Source: Rostratula benghalensis
Taxonomy: Eukaryota; Chordata; Aves; Charadriiformes; Rostratulidae
Direction: 5' to 3'
Length of the DNA stretch: 64,000 nt
Assembly: GCA_013399305.1 (NCBI GenBank)
Contig: VXAI01000165.1
Span: 744,360-808,359 of the forward strand
The translations under genes were made by a program, and so were the position numbers. Positions 13,274 through 25,900 of this stretch are shown here, piece by piece. The stretch's first letter is position 1. Each line of letters starts with the position of its first letter. The notes below the pieces were generated by a model that worked only from the letters and a program-made list of their open reading frames with translations, was not told where the DNA came from and did not search any database.

Positions 13274-15317
13274 TCTTCTGTTGGTGACCTGATGCCTGCT
13301 ATAGGGAGAGCAGCAAAGTGTTACTATGAAGACAGAGAAATGTGACAGGAAGATTTAGAGGTTCACACACCCCGAAAAAAGTTCCCTGTGAGTAAAACTC
13401 ACCACTGTCCCTGAGAGACTGGAGGTAGTTTCTGTGTTACACACTGGGACCAGCAATGAAAGAAATTACTTCTACCTTGGAGGTAGACACCAGCTCGTTC
13501 TATAAAAGTCAAAACAAAGTCTTGAAGAGTGTTACTTTACAGGAGTAATAAGTTACCCACTTATTGGCTACCCACTTATTGCTGGCCAGGGCAGCTCCAA
13601 GCTAATATTCTCCTTCCCTCTGGTATTCACTTCTTGCCTTTTGCCCAAAGCCTAAGCTGTCAATTCTCTGCTTTGTATTACATTTGTCTCAGGATGGCAG
13701 GGGTTTGTTACAACTACCACAGCTCTGGTAATGAACAAAATGTACTGCACACACCTTCATTCAACTCCAGCTTTGTCTCCTCTATCATGCCTTACACATC
13801 AAGAAAACAAAAAAAAAAAGTCCTTAGGCAAAACAGGGAAGCGTGTCCACAAACTGCTGAATTTCGCCTGGAGTTGACATTAACACACTGTTTTCTCAGT
13901 GGACACAAGACCTCACAGTATTTCTCCACTTCTTTCCCTCACCCATATTAATTACAGTGATGGCTCACTCTAACATGCAGAGCTCTGAGCACTGGAGTTA
14001 CAAAAACCTGCCTTCCTGTGGGCCCATATCTTCTGGTTGGCCTTCTAATGTCTAGTAAGGGTTGAGGGTCTGCTACAGACTTTCCTTCTGGACAACCAGT
14101 AAAGATTTTCTCCATTGACTATGAGCAGAAAGTCTTAAACCGTAGATTACCTCCGAGGTCTCCACCTTTCTGTCAGAAATGATCAAAATTGGACAGCGTG
14201 TTCAAAAATACCCAGGGGAAAAAAAAAAAGAAAAAGACAAGGACTGAATGGTTAGGCAGGAAACAACACGGGGAAGCAATCATGAAGGTAGAATGATTGC
14301 ATAGTACTCATTTCCCTAGGAAACCAGGGCAAACAACATTTTCATTGCTTTTGATTATGTCCTGCTGTGCATTGCCATCTTCAGTCTGCAAACATCAAAA
14401 AGGTGCTGCTGTAGTAATCACATATGATTTCTAATGCTGAACAGGAGGAGATGAAATCCCCAGTAACAGGGGACCTATTTCTACCTATGCTTCCCAGGCA
14501 ATAATGCTTGAAAAATGTTTTATAAAATGCACAAGGCAATGAGAAGCTGAGAAAACATTTTCCAAAAATTCATTTCCAATCACCTCTAACAATTGGCATC
14601 AGATCCTGAAATTTTGCTCTCATTTCAGTGCAAGGCAAAATGAGCATTAAATAAGGTCCATATGGTGGCCCGGATGAATATGAAGATGTTTGTGGAGCAA
14701 AGGGATCATGGCCTGAAAAATAAAAGTGGGCAGGTGGTGTAACCCCCAGACAGTGACATTTCACAGCATTGTCCCTAGACAGCCCCACATCAGCTTCAGG
14801 AACCACTGTGCAACCTGGTGGATTGCAAGATGCTGAGCGGCATCATTGAGGGCAACTGCTAAAAGGGATGACAAGGCAGCAGAAATGAGATGCAGAGTCC
14901 TTTCTTGGAAAGAAGCTGTGTTAAAGAGGGATATATTGCAGTCGTGTTACTTGTGAGCTTACTTGTCACACACATTTGTGCTATGAACAGTACGGTCTCC
15001 CAGGTAATTCTACATCTTTCTTAACAGAAACCAGGAAACAAGTCACTCCTTACCTACACAAATAGAGAAACATTTTCTCTGAGTGCCACATTAATGGAAA
15101 GAGCCAGTAGATTTCTTGAAAAGCATAACCAATACAATATATTTGTTGTATCGTCTCAGATTTGTCCTCTGAAATGGAAAAAATTGATTCCACCTGTTTG
15201 TGTTCATTAGCAGCTTTGTTGAGAGAGGTGTTTGAGTCCTTCTCTCCAGTTTCCAAATGTTTTACCCTCATGTCTTTTAGTTGCAGCTGGATTCACCATT
15301 TCTGTCCTGACCCAGAC
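13274..15317. other. Intergenic, nothing recognisable
   Basis: Contains A-rich runs at 13806-13820 and 14217-14236. A 140-codon open frame at 13529-13951 has no family likeness. Confidence 0.55.
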
Positions 15318-15803
15318 TTCATAGAATCAGAATTTTCTGTGTTGGAGGGAACCTTTCAGATCAAGTCCAACATCAACCTAACACAGACAAAAAAACACCA
15401 CTAACACATGTCCCTCAGCACCACATCTGCCCAGCTTTTATATACATCCACCAGTGGTGGATAGTGACTCCACCACTTCCCTGGGCAGCCTGTTTCAACA
15501 CTTGAGAACCCTTTCAGTGAATAATTTTTTCCTAATATCTAACATAGACCTGCCCTGGTGCAACTTGAGGCCATTTCCTTTTAACCCATTGTCTGTTACT
15601 TGGGAAAAGAGACTGACACCCGCCTTTTTACAACCTCCTTTCGGGTGGTTGTAGAGAGCAGTAAGGTCTCCCCTGAGACTCCTCTTTTTCCAGGCTGAAC
15701 AACTCCCTGCTCCCTCAGCAGCTCCTCCTAAGACTTGTTTCCCAGACTCTTCACCAGCTTCATTGCCCTTCTCTGAACATGCTCCAGGATCTCTAAGTCT
15801 TTC
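15318..15803 (-). mobile_element. CR1 fragment, CAACCATCAACC subtype
   Basis: Antisense copy starting TCATAGAATCAGAATTTTC, with CAACATCAACCTAACACAG, and extending to CTGAACATGCTCCAGGAT. It is more diverged than its neighbours. Confidence 0.88.
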
Positions 15804-18204
15804 TCCTTAGCCCAGGAGATACCAAGGAAAAACCAAAGAGTCAGTCATGTCATTAGATGAAAGAAAATCCATCTGGACACACAGTTTCCATCAGATACCT
15901 TGGAAGAGGTGATTGTGCAGCTGTAAATGCATTTGTGCAAGCCCCAGAGCTGGACCAGTGAGGAACTTTGCAGCAGCAGCAGTGCCTGCTTGGAGGATCC
16001 TCAGATCCCAGAGAGTGTGTGATCCCAGTGTGCCCAGAGGAGAGGTTGAGCAGCTTGGAATACCCCATGGCCATTTTGCTGAAAAGAATGTAATTTATTA
16101 CCTGGCTTTCTTGTTGCAAGCATATGGCCATCATTACTAATAATCACTGATTATGCCAGACTCTAATTGAAATCAAACCACCTTGGTGTGCAGAATAGGA
16201 TAAGAAAATAACAGCAGACAATCTAAAAAAGGCAAAAATGGGGATTATGTGGGTTCATCTGGGGATGTGATGGTCTAGAGAAGTGAACCAGAACCCAGTG
16301 TGTCTAGTCACCTGCAAGTCACACCAAGATGACATTTTTGATTGCAGCTGAAGACACACCTGCTCACTCTTGCTTTCCCACCACGTTAGCACTACTCATC
16401 TGAAAGCATGAACTGCGTTGTGGCATCAGACTCAAAAAGGAAGCCGGTATTTAAGGCAACCCTTGCTACATCTATTAACCACAGATTCGCCCTTCCGGGT
16501 CTTGGCAAGTCTCCACTTGATATGGGGTCATGTCTTCCCATACTATTTCATTTTGGCAGGGCTTTCAGACATAACTGTGACACATAATGACACATATTGG
16601 CTGGAACAACAGCTCTTAGGACATCGTGTTAGTCGGTCATACATTTTTATCCTGACTGAATACATTGGGTTTCTTAATATTACAGTAGATTGAGAAATTT
16701 GAAAAATTGGCGTAAAATGCAAGAATGTTTTTTTTTTTTTTTTTTTCCTGCGTCAAACAGAATGTCTTGCTTCTGACATCTCAGTTAAGAACCTGTAGGA
16801 AAAGGTGTAGTGGACAAAGATAAAGCAAGCATTTCCTAACAGACCTTCTCAGTTGTTTGTAGCAAGTGATTTAGGACCTCCTGACCTAAAATTTGAACAT
16901 GGGCTACATTTTCTGTGCAGCTACCATGTCCATACATTTTTTGGATGCCATCTGGAAGCAAATTTCCTTGCGCCAAATGAAAAATAAATATGCCATCCCT
17001 GCCTGTTTTAAACCTGAAACCAGGAACTTCTTCAGGAGTTCCTTCATCAGTGAATAATCCTCCCCTTTTCTGCACTGCTTATGGTTGTACAGATCATATT
17101 CTAAAAAGCAGCCCAAGTAAATTAATTCAAATGCAGGTCACCTAACTGAGATTTTGCTAGCTCTCTTCCTCTCCAAATGATTGTTGTTATTTACATTTTG
17201 ATTTTGGTTTCAAATAAGCTTCATCCCACTTGGCAAAAGTTTCTGCTCTGCTTTGTTTCCAAAGAAATATTTGGGTCAAACATAGCAACCAGAAGCTGCT
17301 GTTGTTACCATTTAGCAAATAGCCCAAACCTTTGCTCTCCATCCAAGCGTCCCTCAGACTTTGAAGAGTTTGGAAATCAAAACCCACACTGGAGCTTTGC
17401 AAACAATCCCTCTCTTTATAATGGGCCAAACCACAAAGCCAAATCCAATCAGGCTGAACCTTCGTGTTGCTCAATACTTGATGTGAGCTCTGATTGCTGC
17501 CGTGTGCTTCCATCCCTGTTATTTGTTACGGCTGTTATGCTGTACCTCCTTATCTCTGTATCTGTAGGAAAATGCATCAGACCAAAACTAATGAGGCTTT
17601 CTAATATCGCCCATAGTGCTATTGCAGACCTGTATCCATTAGATACCTTGAGGCTTATTAGAAGCACCTGGAAAGTTAGGTCTTTGAGGGTGTTGACAAA
17701 CCCCACTGAGATTTCACCCTGTTCCTCTCAGACAAGCCTCCTTTAATTTTCTTCTAGGTAAACAGCTTCCAAAACACCTCTACTTCATCTCTAGTCAAAA
17801 TATCACACATGAGGTATACATATTCAAAATTTAGCTTGCTAGATTGTTTTATTTTTTGTTATGGTTTGAGGGTTTTTTTCCCCTCCAGAATTGCACAATG
17901 AAAATTTAATGATCTTTTGCATAATTATAGACATATATTGAGATCTTTTGTGCTGCTTAAATGTTAAGCATAATGTTCACTTTGTAACAAATTGCTGCAG
18001 AGATTTCCACTGCCCATAAACCAAGACTCAGCATGGGGCAAAGATAGCCAGGAGCAGGCACTTACCCCTTTGCTGTCTAGAGATGTGACCCACTTAAACC
18101 AATATTAAATGGAAAACACTGATACAGGCAAGAAGGTGGATTAAAAAACATAATCAGTGCCTGGTTCCTACATGTGTGTGTGCCCTTGATTCTTTCTGCC
18201 TTCT
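15804..18204. other. Intergenic, with a chance 189-codon open frame
   Basis: A poly(T) run lies at about 16729-16746. An open frame at 17177-17746 is the longest outside the cyclase exon and the CR1 reverse transcriptase, but resembles no family I know. Confidence 0.5.
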
Positions 18205-18612
18205 TGCTGTGAGGACAGGCTGAGGGAGCTGGGATTGTTCAGCATGGAGTAGAGGAGGCTCCAGGGAGACCAAATAACAGAATTCCAGTACCTGAAGAGA
18301 GACCACAGGAAGGCTGGGGAGGGTCTGTTTACAAAGGCCTGCAGTGACAGGACAAGGGACAATGGCTTTAACCTGGAGAAGAGCAGATTTAGATTGGCTA
18401 TTAGGAATAAGTTCTTTACTATGAGGGTGGTGGAACACTGGAACAGGTTGTGCAGGGAGGTGGTTGAGGCCCCTTCCCTGGAGATATTCAAGATGAGGTT
18501 TGAGGCCCTGGGCAGCCTGGTCTGGTTGGGGGTGTCCCTGCTGACTGCAGGGAGGTCAGACAAGATGACCCTAGATGTCCCTTCTGGCCTGGACCATTCT
18601 ATGATGCTATAT
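18205..18612 (+). mobile_element. CR1 fragment (3' end)
   Basis: Starts at GCTGTGAGGACAGGCTGAG and runs through GCAGTGACAGGACAAGGG and GGTGGTTGAGGCCCC to CATTCTATGATGCTAT. Sense. Its 3' region (CCCTTCTGGCCTGGACC) differs from the other copies and marks another subfamily. Confidence 0.9.
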
Positions 18613-19679
18613 GACTTCATAGTTCTGGTGGCTTTTGGGCTTTTCCGCTAAAGGTTTTGAGTTTTCTATGGACTTGCAGGAAGCTGTGACATATCCTTGG
18701 TGATTTCTGTGAATCTCTCTGGATTTTGTGGCTGTGTCTGTTCTCCTAAAGAATATTCTGTAGGACTGCTCAGACTGTGTTCATGTAGCTTGTTTCTCTC
18801 ACTGAAAAACAGAGTGGTCTCTTCTGGGCTGCTTAATGGGAACAGCCTTTGACCTCTTCTGTCTTCCAGATTGCCTGGGCATGGCCTCATCTGTTTTCTA
18901 AAATGAGACAACACATCACCAACTCATGCTAAACACTTAAATGGATTGGAATACTGCAGAACTGTGCTGGAGTCTATGCCCTGATGTGCATTATTCTGTT
19001 GGGATAGATGTAGACCACATCTACTGTGTGAGCTGAATAAACTCAGGGGTTTTCTAGTCAAATGTTCCTTTGATTTTACCCAAAGAAATTTAGATGCTTA
19101 TACACAGCTGAGTCTTATAAGGACAGAATCAGATTCTGATATCTGTTACTTTAGAGCAAATCTGGAAAAACTCTCCTGACCAGCAAGCTGATGGCACAGT
19201 TTGCCATCAGAGGAGATCAAACAATTAAGTCTGAGATATACAAAGTGGTTTATTGCTCTACAACTGAATTCAGAGCTGTCATTTCCCAAAACGGAATGCA
19301 AACATGAAGTTGGACTGCTCTCAGCAGCAAGTGACACTGGTTGGGTAAAAGTGAACCTTGCTATTCTGGGTGGCTGCTCTTGGCATCACTTCCTACATCC
19401 ACAGTCGCAGTGACTTTAGCTGTCCACCTACCTTGAGGACAGCACTGTTACACTGCAACCCTACAGGTGATGATTCCAGAACAGTCACCTCTCCCCCTTT
19501 TCCAGCTGTTTTCCTGCCTTCTTTATGTAGTTCCTACATCCAGAGTGTGCTGTGTTCTAGCTCTTAGCCAAGCCTCAATCTTTCTAGGAAGCCTGAGGCC
19601 CCACCTGTCTTTGATACCTCCCAAAAGACCAGAAGACCTCAACCTGATGTATTTGGTTTCATGCATCCCATCAATGTAG
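18613..19679. other. Intergenic, nothing recognisable
   Basis: Unique sequence between CR1 copies. Confidence 0.55.
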
Positions 19680-19945
19680 CACAGAATCATAGAATGATTT
19701 GGGTTGAAAGGGACATTAAAGATCCAGTTCCAACCCACTTGCCATGGACAGGGATACCTCCCACCAGACCAGATTGCTCAAAGCCCCATCCAGCCTGGCC
19801 TTGAACACCTCCAGGGGTGGGACAGCCACAGCTTCCCTGGACAACCTGTTCCAGTGTCTCACCATGCTCACAGGAAATAATTTATTTGTGGTATCTAACC
19901 TATATCTCCCCTCTTTCAATTTAAAGCCATTACCCCTCAGAAGTC
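19680..19945 (-). mobile_element. CR1 fragment (3' end)
   Basis: ACAGAATCATAGAATGATTT, ACAGGGATACCTCCCACCAG and CCTTGAACACCTCCAGGGGT in reverse-CR1 order, truncated in the region before the 3' UTR. Confidence 0.92.
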
Positions 19946-21467
19946 TAAGCCAATATTGATGAGCTGTACAGTTTAAGAAAACATTTAGTTTTGTTCAAGA
20001 TACAGCCAGTCTTGTCTCCTGGTCTTCCTCTGAACTAAACTAGCAGCGTCACTAAGGAAAGTGAGTTTAAATACACAGCTCTTTTGACATTGTGATGTTG
20101 CGAACCGAAACCTGGCAAGCAATAATCTTTATCCTCCTTCATTACTTCACCTCATCTTTGCTAAGTCACTGCCGGGTGTCAGGGGTTCATTTCCCTGGAA
20201 CAACGTGTCCTCTTCCCTGGAACAAGGCCTTCTTGTGAAGAAATGGATGCTGTGAACAGAGATGCCTGCCCAGCTGGAGGGTTCAGCTCCGGGGGTGAGG
20301 GCTGGACAAGTTCAGTGCAGAACAGATGCTTTAGTATGGTCCTCTCACCTACTGCAAAAGTTAACTCACTGCAAATCATGACCCTTTTTGTATTTCTTGC
20401 TGGGAGCTCCTTTAGCATGAGCACAGATGTCTACTCAGGGGAATTATTTGCTTTTCCTCTATTTATCTGTTTTTCTGCCAGACAATGAAATAATAGGGGT
20501 CACTGCTCCCATCCTTGACTGGATGTTTATAGCAAGCCAGTTCCAGCTAAACAAACTCTGGAGGAGATGTGTATATTTTAAAAGACCTCAGAAATAAAGA
20601 ATGATGATCAAGATACATAAAACCTTTGTGGGAGGCTGTGCCCTTTGGCCAGGGAGTGGAAAGTATGTTTTGAACTCTGTTCCTGGATGGACGCATGGTG
20701 GGAACACCAGGGAATAAAGACCTATGTATAAACAGCAAGCAGGAGACACAAATGCATTTCCATTATCATTTCCACCTGACTCCATCCACCCATAATTCAA
20801 TGGCTCCCGTCGCCATAGCAATGGAGTGCATCACCACTTTCACGTATTTTTCTTCACAAAGCTCTCATGGGTTGAGGGTCTATTGTCTACACATCACAGA
20901 TGGGGAAACAAGGCACAGCAGGAGGTGTTTTATTCCCCCTCTTTTGGAATCTAATTGAAGTAGTGGGTCCATTTCAATACCCTGGCTCATGGCAAAGAAG
21001 GAAACAGATTCCAGCACCCCAACCCTGACTTGTCATGGTGTCTCCCTGCTCAGGAAGATGGAAATTGCACATGTAAGTGTTTTACCAGTTAAAAGACTCT
21101 AAGTATAGAGCTGGGAGACAGCAAATCTTGGCCGGAGGATGCTAGGATGTCTCAGGAAGATCACAAATTTAAATACTGATCCAAAGCAATCCCTCTTACC
21201 AACATGCCTGATTGCTCAGACACACTGGTACCCAGACATCTATGTATCTTTGGACCTGGAGGCACCATCTCAGAGGGATTAACTTGTGGAGACATCCCTT
21301 CCATCCACTTATGCTGGGGTGCGGTGGGATCTTCCTCTAAACCCCCCTCTTTCTGGGCAGCTATTCCATCTCAGTCACTGTAGAGCAGTAACTGAACATC
21401 AATAACCAAGTACACACAAGACCCTCAGCTTTGAAAGAAAACAATAATGCATTGTATGAGCAAGAAA
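19946..21467. other. Intergenic, nothing recognisable
   Basis: Only the short direct repeat at 20190-20226 stands out. Confidence 0.55.
20190..20226. repeat. 13-bp direct repeat
   Basis: TTCCCTGGAACAA occurs twice within about 35 bases. No mobile element is evident. Confidence 0.7.
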
Positions 21468-21767
21468 TTCTTGCTTCTCTCAGTGATGGCCAATGATAGG
21501 ACAAGGGGCAATGGGTGCAAGCTGGAACATAGGAGGTTCCACTTAAATATGAGAAAAAACTTCTTCACAGTGAGGGTGACGGAGCACTGGAAGAGGCTGC
21601 CCAGAGTGGTTGTGGATTCTCCTTCTCTGGAGGCATTAAAAACCCTTCTGGATGCGTTCCTGTGTGACCTGATCTAGGTGTTCCTTCTCTGGTAGCGGGA
21701 TTGGACTGGATGATCTTTCAAGGTCCCTTCCAATCCCTGATATTCTGTGATTCTGTAATTCTGTGAA
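21468..21767 (+). mobile_element. CR1 fragment, ATTCTGTG-tailed
   Basis: Sense copy with ATAGGACAAGGGGCAATGGG, TTCCACTTAAATATGAG, GATTGGACTGGATGATC and a GTGATTCTGTAATTCTGTG tail. It is the same subfamily as the copies at 51165 and 59495. Confidence 0.93.
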
Positions 21768-22569
21768 ATTAATCTAATTACCTCATAGTCTAGTCCCATG
21801 CCATCCACAACTCATCAATTAGCATTTTTCCCCCTCTTTTTTTTTTTTCCCATAGTGTTTTTGATAAAATCTGAAGGTGATCCCCCTGAAACATAGCTGG
21901 GCTTCTTGGAGCTGTAATTTGCAGATAGAACCTCTCACTTATACCCCTGGTCCTGGGAATTAAGTATTTATATTGGCATTTGAAGACTGGGGCTGGCCAT
22001 TCCCCCAGCAGGATGGCATGCTGAGCATCCCAGTGCATGGGGACCCAGTGGTGTTTGATGAAGCTGTGTCTGGTGGGAAGTCCTCCAGCCTTGTGTTTGG
22101 AGATCTCCCACACCTCTCTGCGATCCTCTTCCTTGGGGAATTTTCACTGCTCTTCATATTTCTTTCCAGTCTGAATTTCTCAAATTTCAGTTTAGCAAAC
22201 TGAACTCCTTAAGTAAGAGCAACAGCTTGCTGGGATTGGTATCAGTTTACACAGAGATGCCGGGGTAAAAGACACACATTGTTTTGAGCACTGGAAACAA
22301 CAAGGACTGGTGCATGAGGAGGATCAAGGCAGGTCACTGCAGCCACAAAACAGGGATGAGCTATCTCTCTGGTTTTCTATTTCAACATTATAGTTGTCTG
22401 CTCCCTTCCTGCATCTCCTTGCCTGCCCACTGCCCTGGACCATGCTCCTCCCAGGTGTTTTTCCTCTCTGACTGGTTTCTCCCCTGCTCCACCCTTCCCA
22501 GTCCTCACTGGACCAGTGAGTGATTTCTTTGGATCTCTGGTCACTCTCCTGTTGCTGGTGCATGCAAAA
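21768..22569. other. Intergenic, nothing recognisable
   Basis: T-rich tract at about 21834-21850. Otherwise unique. Confidence 0.55.
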
Positions 22570-22905
22570 TGGTCCAGGGAGACCAGATAGCAGCCAATAT
22601 CTGAAGGGAGCCTACGGAAGAGCTGGAGAGGAACTCTTTGTAAGGAAGTGCAGTGACAGGACAAGGGGCTTCAAATTGAAAGATGGAAGATTTAGATTAG
22701 ATACTAGAAATAAATTCTTTCCTGTGAGGGTGGTGAGGCGCAGGGAAGTTGTGGCTGCCCCATCCCTGGAGGGGTTCAAGGCCAGGCTGGATGGGGTTTT
22801 GAGCAACCTGGTCTGGTGGGAGGTGTCTCTGCCCATGGCAAGGGGGTTGAAACTGGATGATCTTTAAGGTCCCTTCCAACTCTAACCATTCTACGATTCT
22901 ATGAA
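22570..22905 (+). mobile_element. CR1 fragment (3' end)
   Basis: Sense copy from GGGAGACCAGATAGCAGCC through GAAATAAATTCTTTCCTGTG and GGTGGGAGGTGTCTCTGCC to CTACGATTCTATGAATG. Confidence 0.92.
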
Positions 22906-25900
22906 TGGAAGCAGGCAGCCTGCAGTTGGGCAAATCAGTGCTCCTTCTCTTCAATGTGAAACACCCAGCTCCTTCCACTCCCACCCACCAAGACCAGTGA
23001 TGGGATAAACTGCTTGTTCTTCCCTTCCTCTCCTCACTAATGCAGAGTGACAAGCCCATAGCTCATCTCCACAATGTGCTCAGCTGCCTCCTGGGGATGC
23101 CAATTACAGCGCTAATGATATAGACGTCTGTCCACTGGCAGCTGGATGGAGACCACCAGAGGCTGTTGGTTGCTGGTACTGTATAATTAACACAGAGCTG
23201 AGGTGCTACTCGACCATCACTTTGCAGGCACTTCCATGCTCCTGAGAAATTTGGGCATCTTGACCATTAGCCTGGATCTTGCCTCTTACCTGCTTCAAGT
23301 GCAGCTCTCCTGGGCACTGCTGTTCGCATACAGGCTGGAAGAGGGGAAGAAGCCAGCACACTTGGGTTTGGGCCAGCCACCCATTCAGGGGCACCTTGTG
23401 TCACCTAAGATGCCCTGGTGTATCTGAGACATATGCATGGGGCTGGTGATAAGTATGACACAGCCTATAGGAGACTCTGACCTTTTTTGAAGTCACAGGA
23501 GACCGGGTAGAACATCTTGGGGACCCCAGAGGGCATTAGGGAACCAAATAAGGCCAGTTTGTGTGACTGCACTAGAGTATTTAGTGGAACAGGAGATGGC
23601 CTTTGTCATTGTAGCTCCAGCAGAGCATGCAACTCATATGTGAGGCATGTCTGATACCACACCAATGTGTTGGAGCCAGAAGACATCATATATGTCACTG
23701 TATACCTGGGGGTGCAGCTGAATGGATCTATTCAGCTCCTCCAATGTTTTAGAGGGAGCTGAGTTACTTTCCAGGCTCCCTGAGGCTCCAATAACACTAA
23801 CTGCCATGGGGTCCTGGGTACCTTGTGGACATGGAGATATGTCCTGGCATCAGCTGTAGGGCTCAAATGGACACCAATGCTGCCACAGGGGAAGTGTCTG
23901 CCACCAGGCACAGCTGGGAGGACATTTCTTACAGCTGAAAGGCTGTAAGGCAAGTAAATTTCAAAGGATGTCAGGAAAGGAGGGACAAATTCAACATCCA
24001 AAGCATTTTTGGAGGACACAGCTTCCCACCCAATGTCCATTGCTGTTCATCCAAAGAAATCACTCACTGGTCCAGGCCCTAGCCCCACTGGTAGGGCGCT
24101 GGAACACAGCAGTGTTCTTACAGTTTTAAAGCAGAGGCTTCACCTTGCCATCAGCAATGTCTGGGCCCCACTGCTCCAGAGAGGGCAGTCTTTCTATCCC
24201 GTTCCCAATGCAGCAGGATCAACCACAGGCTCCACTGGTATCCAACAGAGAGCAATGTGTGAAAGCACAGCACACCAGGCAGGCAACACCATTCTCCTCC
24301 CAGCCTCTGGGCCCGAGCATCACTTTAATCATGGCTGAGGGCATTCCCGTTCCCTAGAGGAATGAACAGGGTGGTTTTCAGGCATCACGCTTCATTAAGT
24401 GTTTTTATAGCATCACTTTGCAGCTGCAGGGTGTGTTAAGTGGGGGGCTACAGCTCCGACTTGCTCATTAGAGCAAGGACTCTGACGCACATAGCTCAAT
24501 GAGACCTAGTGATCCTCTGAGCAGGAAAAAAATAAACCACCTCAGAATAACATAAAATCAGGAGTGGTTAGAAGTCTGGTATTTGGGGAGACCTCTGAAC
24601 TGTCTGTCATCCTCAGTTGTTCACCACGAGGGACACTTAATTAAAATGAAGCATTGAGAGAGGCTCGCCACTCTTTTCTACAGAGCAGCTCACTGCTTAA
24701 TTGGAGAAACAAACTGTGCTCAGCGGCTTAGTGGAACAACTGAGGCTCTTGTGGACAGGAGGTCCCAAAATATGAAAAGAAAGGCCAAAGGCAGTGAAAT
24801 ATATTTTACCAGCAGTGATTTCAGCTTGCTCTGAGAGATGAAAATCCTGCTGGTGATGCTTTAGTCTGGGTGATGAACTGGCAAGTCACACTGGCGCTCG
24901 GTAAAACGTATGGCTAGGAGAACAGAAACCCCCTCCTCTTGTGGTGCTCTCCTGTTTTCCTTGCAGGTGCTTGTGTCCTGAAGAAATCTCTTTCCTGGAA
25001 TAAACTACTCCTCTGACAGACCAGATGCTGGTGCATGGTGTCTGCTTCCCAGGCAGCTGACTTTGGTGGGATTTGGGTGTGAACGCAGGGATTAGAGGAC
25101 AGCCCAGGGACCAAGTTACCACAGCTGAGTTGCTTTCCAGCCTAACCAGTTGGAAAAGCGTGCAGTCTACCAGCGAGGGAGCGCTCTCTCGTGGGCTGTG
25201 GAGGGCATGAGCTGAGCATGTGTCAGCTCATGTTGGCTCAGAGGTGATTAATAAAGAAAATAAAGACTGTGGAAGAAAGACATGACATAAGCCAGCACGG
25301 CAGTAAAGTGCAACCAGCTGTTAGCTTGTTTTGATCTTCCCCTTGAAGAACCAAGGAAGAGGGAAGACAAATAAGACAGTCTCCCAGTGCCCAAGCCACT
25401 TTGGGCACCCGCTGAACAGATTTTGAGGCCAGCTGTGATGAAAGGGAAGGTTCAACACGTGACATGCCCCTGGTTGGGGACTGTGGACTGCAGAAGCATG
25501 GAGGACAGCTCGCTGCAAGGCACAGGCACACTGGTTTTGCTCCAACTTCCCCCCTGTCTGGGCTTGGGCAAAGCAGCCATCATCTGAGGATGGCAGCAGG
25601 GCCAGGAAATTTTGTGCAGATGTTCTTCTGCTCATAGTGGTGAGAAGGTGGTAAACTGAAGGAGGAGGAAGAAACTGCAGATGAGGGATGGGAAGAAGAG
25701 CCTATTAATTGGTACATGAAGGTTTGCTCAAAGCTGACTTGTGTATACCCTTTTAAACTCTTGCAGCCACACTTATATTCTCTGTGGGATGAATTTGCTT
25801 ATTAAATTTTACAAAAAGCCTGTGACAAAGCAGGAAACTCTGAAAACAGTTCTCCCACCTCCTGGCATACCCTCCACCTCTTTGGACCTGCCTTGGTATG

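Noticed and set aside
13529..13951. 140-codon open frame on the + strand
   Set aside because: No recognisable domain and includes an A-rich run; no support from splice sites or neighbours.
17177..17746. 189-codon open frame on the + strand
   Set aside because: No family likeness, cysteine- and serine-rich with no domain pattern, no splice context, and lying in otherwise anonymous intergenic DNA. Chance is the simplest reading.
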